Origin: Nitrospirota bacterium
Lineage (GTDB): Bacteria > Nitrospirota > JACRHJ01
Reading direction: 5' to 3'
Length of the DNA: 7,937 nt
Assembly: GCA_021785055.1 (NCBI GenBank)
Contig: JAJYGS010000121.1
Span: 1 to 7,937 of the forward strand
The notes under the pieces are model-generated. The model was not told where the DNA came from, searched no databases, and worked only from the letters and a program-made list of their open reading frames with translations. Positions 1 to 5,760 of this stretch are shown here, in pieces; position 1 is the stretch's first letter; each line of letters begins with the position of its first letter. A program made the translations under genes and the position numbers.

Positions 1-5
1 CATCC

Positions 6-683
6 CTAAGAAGGCGGGTTGGCTTGCTGGTTGTCCATGTGCCTTATTATCCGGCCTTCGACAAGATATACGACCATCTCCGCTATATTCGTGGCGTGGT
101 CGGCTATCCTCTCAAGGTATTTCGAGATGTAGGTTATTCTTATGGCCCTGGATATGGAGTGCGGGTCTTCTATCATAAAGGTCAGAAGCTCCCTGAATAT
201 CTGCTTGTTCAGCTCGTCTACGAAATCGTCCTCGTCAAGCACCGACCACGCAAGCTCGGAGTTCCTGTTGACGAAGGCGTCGAGGGCCTCTTTGAGCATG
301 TTTCTTGCTGCCTTGGCCATCCTCGGTATGTCTATGTAGGGCTTCAGTATCGGCTCCTCGTTCAGTTCAAGCGCGCGTTCCGACACGTCCACCGCGAGGT
401 CTCCGATTCGCTCTATGTCCGTGACAATCTTCATGGCCGTGGTGATAAAGCGCAGGTCTCCCGCCTCGGGCTGCCGGAGCGCCAGGAGTCTTATGCACTC
501 CTCGTCTATCTCCACCTCCATGCGGTTTACCTCGTGGTCGGCGTCTATGACCTTCCTGGCGAGGTCGTTGTCCCGGTCCACGAGCGACTTTATCGACCGC
601 GCGACCTGGGCCTCGACTACCGAACCCATCGTCAGGAGCCGTTCCTTCAAGTCGCTAAGCTCCTTATCGAGTATTTTGCCCAA
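6..683 (-). CDS. phoU: PhoU, phosphate signalling regulator
   Basis: This 225-residue protein has the usual PhoU length and two-fold repeat, each half a three-helix bundle. PhoU binds metals, associates with the Pst transporter and PhoR, and is needed to shut PhoR kinase signalling down when phosphate is plentiful. The family's paired metal-binding motif E(D)xxxD is visible in both halves, as ERIGD at about 91-95 and ERIAD at 191-195. The conserved AGDLRFI stretch is at about 74-80. No signal peptide or membrane segment is seen, so it is cytoplasmic. The start is TTG at 683. It is preceded by AAGGAG at 692-697 with 8-base spacing, and the next Met (residue 19) would remove part of the first helix. 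The gene is last in the operon seen here, 12 bp after pstB, and ends in TAG. Identification is firm. Confidence 0.96.
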   Translation of the reverse strand: MGKILDKELSDLKERLLTMGSVVEAQVARSIKSLVDRDNDLARKVIDADHEVNRMEVEIDEECIRLLALRQPEAGDLRFITTAMKIVTDIERIGDLAVDVSERALELNEEPILKPYIDIPRMAKAARNMLKEALDAFVNRNSELAWSVLDEDDFVDELNKQIFRELLTFMIEDPHSISRAIRITYISKYLERIADHATNIAEMVVYLVEGRIIRHMDNQQANPPS

Positions 684-691
684 GTTATTTT

Positions 692-697
692 CTCCTT
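692..697 (-). promoter_or_regulatory. phoU ribosome binding site supporting a TTG start
   Basis: AAGGAG lies 8 bases before the TTG at 683 and overlaps the pstB stop codon TAA (696-698). Its strength and spacing decide for the TTG start. The overlap with the pstB stop suggests translational coupling. Confidence 0.75.
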
Positions 698-1454
698 ATC
701 CGAACCTGCCGGTTATGTAATCCTCCGTCCTCTTGTCCGACGGGTTGGTGAAGATCTTGTCGGTCGTCCCGTATTCTATCAGACGCCCGGAGAGGAAGAA
801 CGCAGTCCTGTCGGATATCCTCGCCGCCTGCTGCATGTTGTGCGTAACCACCACTATTGTATACCGTTCCTTGAGGTCGGTAAAGAGGTCTTCTATCTTC
901 GCCGTAGAGATTGGGTCGAGCGCGGAGGCCGGTTCGTCCGCAAGAAGGACTTCCGGCTCAACGGCCAGCGCGCGGGCTATGCAGAGCCTCTGCTGCTGTC
1001 CTCCGGAGAGGCTTATACCCGGCTTGTTAAGCTGGTCCTTGACCTCGTCCCAGAGAGCCGCGCGCCTTAAGTATTTTTCCGCCGTCTCTTCAATCTCGTG
1101 CCTGTTCAGTCTTTTGTTCAGTATGATGCCCGCCACCGCGTTTTCCTTGATGGACATGGTGGGGAATGGATTGGGCTTCTGGAACACCATCCCAAGGCGG
1201 CGCCTTATAAGCACCGGGTCGACTCCGCTCCCGTAGACGTCTTCGCCGTCAAGGATTACCCTGCCGCTCGAATACGCACCGCGTATCTCCTCGTGCATCC
1301 TGTTTATACACCTGATGAACGTGGACTTCCCGCATCCGGAGGGGCCTATTATCGCCGTAATGGAGTTCTCCGGGACGGCCATGTTGATTTCGTGCAGGGC
1401 CTGCGTCTTTCCGAACCATGCGTTTAAACCTTCTACGGCAATCTTGTCAGCCAT
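696..1454 (-). CDS. pstB: PstB, phosphate ABC transporter ATPase
   Basis: PstB is the cytoplasmic ATPase that powers phosphate import through the PstC/PstA channel. From the ATG at 1454 the protein has 252 residues, the usual family length. All ABC motifs are present: Walker A GPSGCGKST at 37-45, Q-loop Gln at 92 in FQKPNPFP (characteristic of PstB), signature LSGGQQQR at 149-156, Walker B LLADEP at 170-175 with the catalytic Glu, D-loop SALD at 177-180, and switch His at 205 in VTHNMQQA. A TTG at 1478 would add 8 residues but has no ribosome binding site. The ATG has a modest AAGGG at 1465-1469 and is preferred. The start overlaps the end of pstA by 8 bp (ATGGCTGA), so the two are probably translationally coupled. 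The gene ends in TAA, inside the phoU ribosome binding site. Confidence 0.97.
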   Translation of the reverse strand: MADKIAVEGLNAWFGKTQALHEINMAVPENSITAIIGPSGCGKSTFIRCINRMHEEIRGAYSSGRVILDGEDVYGSGVDPVLIRRRLGMVFQKPNPFPTMSIKENAVAGIILNKRLNRHEIEETAEKYLRRAALWDEVKDQLNKPGISLSGGQQQRLCIARALAVEPEVLLADEPASALDPISTAKIEDLFTDLKERYTIVVVTHNMQQAARISDRTAFFLSGRLIEYGTTDKIFTNPSDKRTEDYITGRFG

Positions 1455-2304
1455 TTCGTTTGAACCCTTTCCGCGCAAGATAAAGCCGGGCCGAAATATT
1501 CAGGATAAGGACCATGCCGACCAGCACGAGCGCCGCCGCCCACGCCTTCTGCTGCCAGTCCTGATACGGCGAGATGGAGTAGTTGAACAGGTCCACCGGG
1601 AGTGTCGCCATCGGCTGGCCCGGATTGAAGTTCCAGAAAGAATTCGAGAACGACGTAAAGAGAAGCGGCGCAGCCTCGCCGCCGACCCTCGCTATGGCAA
1701 GTATCGTGCCTGTGACGAGGCCGCCGGAGGCCGTTTTCAGGACTATGCTGAGTATCGTCTTCCATTTCGGGACGCCCAGGGCGAAAGACGCCTCGCGCAG
1801 CGTGTCGGGAACTGTCCTGAATATCTCCTCCGAAGAACGGATGATTATCGGAAGCATCAGGAGCGCGAGCGAGACGGAGCCGGAGAATGCCGAAAACCTG
1901 TGCATCCGCGTTACAACGAGCGCGTAGGCGACTATGCCGGCGACTATCGCCGGGACTCCGGCGAGGACGTCCGAGACGAACCGGACGGTGGAGGCAAAGA
2001 AACCCCTGCCGTATTCGGAGAGATATATTGCCGTCGCCATCCCCACCGGTATGGCCATCAGGGCCGCCATGCCGACGACTATTATACTCCCGACGATGGA
2101 ATTGGCAAGCCCACCGCCTGGTACGCCGACGGGGGTGGGGAGTTTCGTGAAGAAATCGAAATTGACGGCGGATACGCCTTTTATGAACGTGTAGCCGAGT
2201 ATCCAGAAGAGCATCGAGACCGCCGCCAGCGCGGCAAGGAGCGACAGGCCGAGCATCGTCGTCCCGAAGACCTTCCGCCTCATATATCTGAAGTCCGTCT
2301 TCAT
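1447..2304 (-). CDS. pstA: PstA, phosphate ABC transporter permease
   Basis: PstA is one of the two inner-membrane permeases that form the phosphate channel. The protein has 285 residues, normal for PstA. There are about six hydrophobic segments (near 17-40, 68-95, 107-131, 143-157, 194-216 and 253-275). The cytoplasmic EAA loop that docks on PstB is seen as REASFALGVPKWKTI at about 170-184, and the conserved GGEAAPLLFTS is at 208-218. The reading frame stays open far upstream, through pstC, but the start is clearly the ATG at 2304. It makes a 4-bp ATGA overlap with the pstC stop and has GGAGG at 2314-2318, 9 bases upstream. The longer frame would give an N-terminus unlike any permease. At residue 190, where a Pro often follows the EAA loop, a Lys is found. 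Confidence 0.96.
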   Translation of the reverse strand: MKTDFRYMRRKVFGTTMLGLSLLAALAAVSMLFWILGYTFIKGVSAVNFDFFTKLPTPVGVPGGGLANSIVGSIIVVGMAALMAIPVGMATAIYLSEYGRGFFASTVRFVSDVLAGVPAIVAGIVAYALVVTRMHRFSAFSGSVSLALLMLPIIIRSSEEIFRTVPDTLREASFALGVPKWKTILSIVLKTASGGLVTGTILAIARVGGEAAPLLFTSFSNSFWNFNPGQPMATLPVDLFNYSISPYQDWQQKAWAAALVLVGMVLILNISARLYLARKGFKRNG

Positions 2305-3242
2305 ATCCGCGCGCCTCCGGAGAAACGGTTCATACGGAGCATCAGAAGCTTCGCGAATGCGTTTATGATGACGCTTATCACGAAGAGTATGAGGCCGAGT
2401 TCTATAAGCGCGGATATCTGGAGCTTGTCGAATGCCTCCGTGAACTGGTTCGCTATGGCGCTCGATATGGTATAGCCCGGGTCGAGCAGGGAGAGCGAGA
2501 ACTGGGGCGTGTTGCCGATTACCATCGTGACGGCCATCGTCTCGCCCAGGGCGCGCCCGAGCCCCAGCACGACGGCGCCGAGTATGCCGGAACGGCTGTT
2601 CGGGACGACGACCTTCGAGACGACCTCCCACCTCGTCATGCCGAGCGCCAGGCCGCCCTCGCGCTGGTTGGACGGGACGGCATACATCACGTCCCTCGAA
2701 ATGGAGGAGATGGTCGGGATTATCATCACGGCCAGAAGGAGGCCGGCATTCAGAAATCCCAGCCCCAGGGGATAGCCCTTGAAAAACGGCAGCCAGCTTA
2801 AGTTGGAAAGCGGCGGCTCTATATATTGCTGGAGTATGGGCGAGAGCACGAAAAGCCCCCACAGGCCGAATATCAGGCTTGGGATTGCCGCGAGCAGTTC
2901 TATCAGAAAACCTACCGAACTCCTGAGCCAGGCGGGCGCGAGCTCCGAGAGGAATATGGCGATGCCGAGGCTCACGGGCAATGCGATAAGCAGGGCAATA
3001 AAGGAGGTATAGAACGTCCCCCAGATAAAAGGAAGGGCCCCGTACACCTTCTGCACGGGGTCCCATTCCTTCGACACCAGGAACTTAAGCCCGAACTTAT
3101 GGAAGGTTGGTTCCGATGCGCTTATAAGCTCGTAAACCACCACCACAGATATGAGCAGCACCGACAGGGAGAAAAAACCCGTCATGCCCATAAAGATTTT
3201 TTCAGGGCTTATTATCTTTTTTCTGCTCAGCCGCTCAGCCAA
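2301..3242 (-). CDS. pstC: PstC, phosphate ABC transporter permease
   Basis: PstC is the partner permease of PstA in the phosphate channel of the inner membrane. The protein has 313 residues, the normal length. A hydrophobic segment at about 21-43 is followed by a periplasmic stretch (about 44-70) and five more membrane spans (near 78-99, 109-135, 160-180, 218-243 and 275-300). The EAA loop is REGGLALGMTRWEVV at about 194-208, and the strongly conserved GRALGETMAV is at 229-238. The start is TTG at 3242, with GAAGGA at 3250-3255 and 7-base spacing. The first ATG would begin at residue 18, without a comparable ribosome binding site, and would clip the charged N-terminus. The gene lies 14 bp after pstS and overlaps pstA by ATGA. 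Confidence 0.96.
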   Translation of the reverse strand: MAERLSRKKIISPEKIFMGMTGFFSLSVLLISVVVVYELISASEPTFHKFGLKFLVSKEWDPVQKVYGALPFIWGTFYTSFIALLIALPVSLGIAIFLSELAPAWLRSSVGFLIELLAAIPSLIFGLWGLFVLSPILQQYIEPPLSNLSWLPFFKGYPLGLGFLNAGLLLAVMIIPTISSISRDVMYAVPSNQREGGLALGMTRWEVVSKVVVPNSRSGILGAVVLGLGRALGETMAVTMVIGNTPQFSLSLLDPGYTISSAIANQFTEAFDKLQISALIELGLILFVISVIINAFAKLLMLRMNRFSGGARI

Positions 3243-3249
3243 AAACCGT

Positions 3250-3255
3250 TCCTTC
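3250..3255 (-). promoter_or_regulatory. pstC ribosome binding site supporting a TTG start
   Basis: GAAGGA sits in the 14-bp pstS-pstC gap, 7 bases before the TTG at 3242. No other start nearby has a comparable site. Confidence 0.7.
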
Positions 3256-3256
3256 T

Positions 3257-4258
3257 TTATCTTACCTGCCTGTTAAGCTCGTTTAAAATCCTCGTCTTGA
3301 GCCTGGCCGGCAGCGGGACATAGTCCAGCGACAAGGCGTCCCTGTCCCCGTTGGTGTAGGCCCATTTGACATAGCTCTTTACCGCGGCGGCCTTGGCCGG
3401 GGCAAGGTTCTTCGGAATAAGCATGAAGGTGAACCCGGCTATGGGATACGAGTTCTTCCCAGGCGCGTTTGTGAACTTGATGTAGAAATCGGACGGGATC
3501 TTCGCGTGGCTGGCCGCCTCCCTGGCGTTTGCCAGGGTAGGATACACCCAGTTGCCGCTCTTGTTCTTCAGTGCCGCATAGGTCATGCCGCTCTGCAGGA
3601 CGTAGGCAAGCTCGACATAGCCGAATGCGCCGCGGGTCTTCTGTATCGTGCCGGCGACTCCCTGGTTACCCTTGCCGCCGAGGCCGACCGGCCAGTTTAC
3701 GGACGTGCCGGAACCGACCCTCTGCCGCCATTCCGGGCTTATGTCGCCAAGGAACCAGGTGAAGATGTTCGTCGTCCCGGAACCGTCGGAGCGGTGTACG
3801 ACTATTATCGGCATATTGGGGAAGTTCATGCGGGGGTTAAGCCTCGTTATCTCCGGGTCGTTCCATTTCGTTACCTTGCCGAGATATATGTCGGCTATTG
3901 TGGAAGGCAGAAGCATCAGGCCGGTCTTGATGCCGGGAAGGTTGTACGCCATCGCCACGGCGCCGCCGACCGTCGGGAACATGAAGAGGTTGTTCTTCTT
4001 CTGATCGCCGCCCTTCAATGGCGCGTCGCTGCAGCCGAAATCCACCGTCCTGGACTCTATCTGCTGAATCCCGGCGCCGCTGCCGATGGCGGCGTAGTTT
4101 ATCTTCGTCCCGGTCTGCTTCGCGTAGGAATAGAACCACTTGGAATACAAGGGATACGGGAACGTCGCGCCTGCCGCATTCAGGGTCATGGCCGAGGCGG
4201 CGGAGACGGAAGCGGCAAAGAGCATCGCCGATATCACGATCATCAAAATCTTCTTCAT
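3257..4258 (-). CDS. pstS: PstS, periplasmic phosphate-binding protein
   Basis: PstS captures inorganic phosphate in the periplasm and delivers it to PstCA. The protein has 333 residues, typical for the family. It starts with a clear signal peptide (MKK, a hydrophobic core, then ASAASA with likely cleavage after about residue 23). The mature part opens with LNAAGATFPYPLY, the family's N-terminal signature. Phosphate-contacting segments are recognisable: GATFP at 30-34, GSGAG at 59-63, SDAP at 77-80 and RSDGSGTT at 156-163. No lipobox Cys is present, so it should be soluble rather than a lipoprotein. The ATG at 4258 has a perfect AGGAGG at 4265-4270 with 6-base spacing, the strongest ribosome binding site of the locus, in keeping with a binding protein made in excess over its permeases. 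A promoter candidate and a hairpin lie directly upstream. Confidence 0.97.
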   Translation of the reverse strand: MKKILMIVISAMLFAASVSAASAMTLNAAGATFPYPLYSKWFYSYAKQTGTKINYAAIGSGAGIQQIESRTVDFGCSDAPLKGGDQKKNNLFMFPTVGGAVAMAYNLPGIKTGLMLLPSTIADIYLGKVTKWNDPEITRLNPRMNFPNMPIIVVHRSDGSGTTNIFTWFLGDISPEWRQRVGSGTSVNWPVGLGGKGNQGVAGTIQKTRGAFGYVELAYVLQSGMTYAALKNKSGNWVYPTLANAREAASHAKIPSDFYIKFTNAPGKNSYPIAGFTFMLIPKNLAPAKAAAVKSYVKWAYTNGDRDALSLDYVPLPARLKTRILNELNRQVR

Positions 4259-4269
4259 TATTAACCTCC

Positions 4270-4292
4270 TGTCGCTTTCTTTGGAAGCGACA
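4270..4292 (-). other. Intercistronic hairpin touching the pstS ribosome binding site
   Basis: A perfect 8-bp inverted repeat is present: TGTCGCTT at 4285-4292 and AAGCGACA at 4270-4277 on the transcribed strand, with a 7-base loop. No T-run follows, so it is not a classical terminator. Its last base is the first base of the pstS AGGAGG. It could set an mRNA 3' or 5' end, protect the pstS message, or affect ribosome access; the role is inferred. Confidence 0.6.
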
Positions 4293-4307
4293 CGTTTAGA
4301 CTGTTAT

Positions 4308-4335
4308 ATTATACCCTCAGAACTGCACCTGCAAA
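4308..4335 (-). promoter_or_regulatory. Candidate internal promoter for pstS-pstCAB-phoU
   Basis: A perfect -10 box TATAAT lies at 4308-4313, just past the porin stop codon. TTTGCA at 4330-4335, with a 16-bp spacer, is a weak match (4 of 6) to a -35 box. Transcription would begin near 4301 and give a leader of about 43 bases containing the hairpin at 4270-4292. I find no Pho-type repeats at the expected distance upstream. It could give basal, phosphate-independent expression of the transporter. Confidence 0.45.
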
Positions 4336-5600
4336 TCCGCTTTGACAAAGTTACTGTCAAGGTCGTTCTTTGCCTTTAGCGCCGCGCCGGTAATAGTCCT
4401 GTCGTTATCGAGCACGAACATCACGTTCTTGTTGACGTCATATGCCACGCCGTATATCCACCTTGTGGCGGTGGTACCGGGCAAGTCCTCGTCGTGCCTG
4501 AACTTGTCGAAGCGCCCCAGTATCCTGATTGGCTTCAAGAAAGGCATCCTGTACCAGGCCATTGCGGAGAAGCCCTGGCCCTTGACGTTGTTTACGCCGG
4601 TGTGGGTAAGCTTCATCGGGTCCGTGCCGCTTGTCCAGTCGTACTCGCCCCCAATGAAGGCGTCGTCGTGATACTTATAGCCCGCGAAGGCGATATAACG
4701 GTAGTTCTTGTGCAGGAAGTCCTGCTGCGATAACTTGGCATAGCCGGAGAACTGAAGCTGTTTCAATGCGTCTACGTGTGGTATCGGGTTTACCGTGAGC
4801 CTCGCCTCCACGGCCTTGTACTTGTTCTGCTCGTCGGAGTGATAGCCCTCGCCGTTGTCGATGGAGACCTGCCATGAGCCGTAGCCCTTCGGAAGCGGCC
4901 CGCGGAAGTCCACGCCCAGGTCGCCCGCGTTTATGTAGCCCTCTTTCTCTATAAGCATGTTGTCAACCACGCGGAACTCCCAGAGTCCTTCCTCGTAGTC
5001 CAGCCACGGCGTCTGGAACTGTCCCATCTTGACTTCCATGCCTGGATAGAACGAAAGGAACTTGTGGAAGTCGACGTAATAATACTTCAGCCTGAACTCG
5101 TAGTCCCCGTTGTTGTTGTCTCCGGGCGCGCTCACGCGGCTTAAATCCGACGTGATGCGCACGCCTATCTGCGGGGTCAGGTCGGCAAAGACGTTCAAGT
5201 AGCCCCGGTTCAGCGCGAAGGCGTTCCTGGCGTCCTTGTGGCCGTTATCGACTATCGGGTTTTCCTTGTCGAGATTATAGTAATACTCCCCATACATCAG
5301 GCCGCCGATCTTTATCTTGGGGAAAGTCTTGGCCTCTTTCTCTCCGACGGCGTTAGTCACGGCGTCCTTGAACGCCTGGCTGCTGTAATCGCCTGCCGGA
5401 GCCGGAGCGGCCTGTGCGGGCGAACCTTGAGGCGCCGCTTGGAGGGTGGACAGGTCCACGGGGACCCTGCCCTCGCCGGGCTTTGTGAAGACCTGCCCGG
5501 TATTAGGGTCCTGCCACAGCACCGGGGACTGGCACCACCCCGATGCGGACAGAGACAAGAGAATTAACGCAAAAACCGTCGCACTCAAATATTTTTTCAA
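4317..5600 (-). CDS. Phosphate-selective porin of the OprO/OprP type
   Basis: This is an outer-membrane beta-barrel protein of the phosphate-selective porin O/P family, expected to let phosphate or other anions into the periplasm. From the TTG at 5600 it has 427 residues. It shows a signal peptide (MKKYLSATV, a hydrophobic core, likely cleavage near SGWCQ), a VFTKPGEGRVPV segment, and a Pro/Ala/Gln-rich linker at about 55-70. A long run of amphipathic strands follows, starting at KIKIGGLMYGEYYYN, with NRGYLNVFADLTPQIGVRI soon after. It ends in LQVQF, with the terminal Phe typical of Bam-assembled barrels. An ATG at 5609 would add three residues but lies only one base from AGGAGG (5611-5616). 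The TTG has 10-base spacing and yields a normal MKK signal peptide, so I prefer it. The family call rests on motif recall and on its place between phoR and pstS; phosphate selectivity is inferred. Confidence 0.85.
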   Translation of the reverse strand: MKKYLSATVFALILLSLSASGWCQSPVLWQDPNTGQVFTKPGEGRVPVDLSTLQAAPQGSPAQAAPAPAGDYSSQAFKDAVTNAVGEKEAKTFPKIKIGGLMYGEYYYNLDKENPIVDNGHKDARNAFALNRGYLNVFADLTPQIGVRITSDLSRVSAPGDNNNGDYEFRLKYYYVDFHKFLSFYPGMEVKMGQFQTPWLDYEEGLWEFRVVDNMLIEKEGYINAGDLGVDFRGPLPKGYGSWQVSIDNGEGYHSDEQNKYKAVEARLTVNPIPHVDALKQLQFSGYAKLSQQDFLHKNYRYIAFAGYKYHDDAFIGGEYDWTSGTDPMKLTHTGVNNVKGQGFSAMAWYRMPFLKPIRILGRFDKFRHDEDLPGTTATRWIYGVAYDVNKNVMFVLDNDRTITGAALKAKNDLDSNFVKADLQVQF

Positions 5601-5610
5601 TGTTATCATC

Positions 5611-5616
5611 CCTCCT
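5611..5616 (-). promoter_or_regulatory. Porin ribosome binding site deciding the start
   Basis: AGGAGG is one base from the ATG at 5609, too close for normal initiation, and ten bases from the TTG at 5600. The TTG start also gives a signal peptide beginning MKK. The site directly abuts the repeat array at 5617-5645. Confidence 0.65.
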
Positions 5617-5645
5617 GTTACAGAATTATTACAGTTATGTTACAA
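5617..5645 (-). repeat. Three tandem Pho-box-like units (11-bp period)
   Basis: On the transcribed strand three 7-base units are separated by exactly four AT-rich bases: TTGTAAC (5639-5645), ATAA, CTGTAAT (5628-5634), AATT, CTGTAAC (5617-5623). The E. coli Pho box has the same form: 7-base CTGTCAT-type repeats, 4-base spacers and an 11-bp period. The last unit ends one base before the porin AGGAGG. The array therefore lies in the leader rather than upstream of a usable promoter. PhoB binding is inferred. Confidence 0.7.
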
Positions 5646-5647
5646 AT

Positions 5648-5699
5648 CCGTTAAATCCGCCCCTGCCGGGCCTTTTCACCCCCTTTCCAAGGATTTCGG
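5648..5699 (-). other. Possible structured 5' leader of the porin mRNA
   Basis: CCG plus AAATCC (5691-5699) can pair with GGATTT (5653-5658) and CGG (5648-5650), giving 9 pairs with a 2-base AA bulge. Inside, GCCC and GGGC around 5659-5671 can form a smaller stem. The predicted transcription start (about 5698) falls at the very beginning of the outer stem, so the mRNA might begin with a hairpin. This is pairing by eye, with no energy calculation. Confidence 0.35.
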
Positions 5700-5704
5700 G
5701 CGTA

Positions 5705-5760
5705 AGGATAGCAGGTAATTGTTACGGTGTTATTAAAGGTATTTTAATTTTTGGTTACAG
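5705..5760 (-). promoter_or_regulatory. PhoB-type promoter of the porin-pst operon
   Basis: Pho-like units in phase at 11 bp are CTTTAAT (5732-5738), AACA, CCGTAAC (5721-5727). Two 11-bp steps further upstream lies CTGTAAC (5754-5760), overlapping the phoR stop codon; the unit between them (5743-5749, AATTAAA) is weak. Exactly 10 bp after CCGTAAC comes TATCCT (5705-5710), preceded by TG one base earlier (extended -10). The 10-bp distance matches that between Pho box and -10 in the E. coli pstS promoter. No consensus -35 box is needed when PhoB recruits sigma-70. The start would be near 5698, with a leader of about 90 bases. Confidence 0.65.

Noticed and set aside
1..5. ATG at positions 3-1 just after the phoU stop, a possible next gene start
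   Set aside because: Only three bases are visible and the spacing from any ribosome binding site cannot be judged, so it is not called.
24..1070. Long plus-strand open frame (348 codons) opposite phoU and pstB
   Set aside because: It lies wholly antisense to two well-supported genes, has no ribosome binding site and a composition rich in Arg, Tyr and Val without any family motif. It is a shadow of the codon bias on the other strand.
1315..2475. Plus-strand open frame (386 codons) opposite pstA
   Set aside because: It is highly charged and Arg/Glu-rich, and covers the complement of pstA and the ends of pstB and pstC. It is an antisense shadow.
2305..3066. N-terminal extension of pstA to 539 residues
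   Set aside because: The added 254 residues overlap pstC in another frame and are Arg/Pro/Gly-rich, unlike a membrane protein. The ATG at 2304, with ATGA overlap and GGAGG, is the real start.
4342..4360. Inverted repeat TTGACA / TGTCAA near the porin 3' end, which also offers a -35-like TTGACA
   Set aside because: It is inside conserved porin codons (DSNFVKA), has only 6-bp arms, and lies about 41 bp from the nearest -10 box, too far to serve as its -35.
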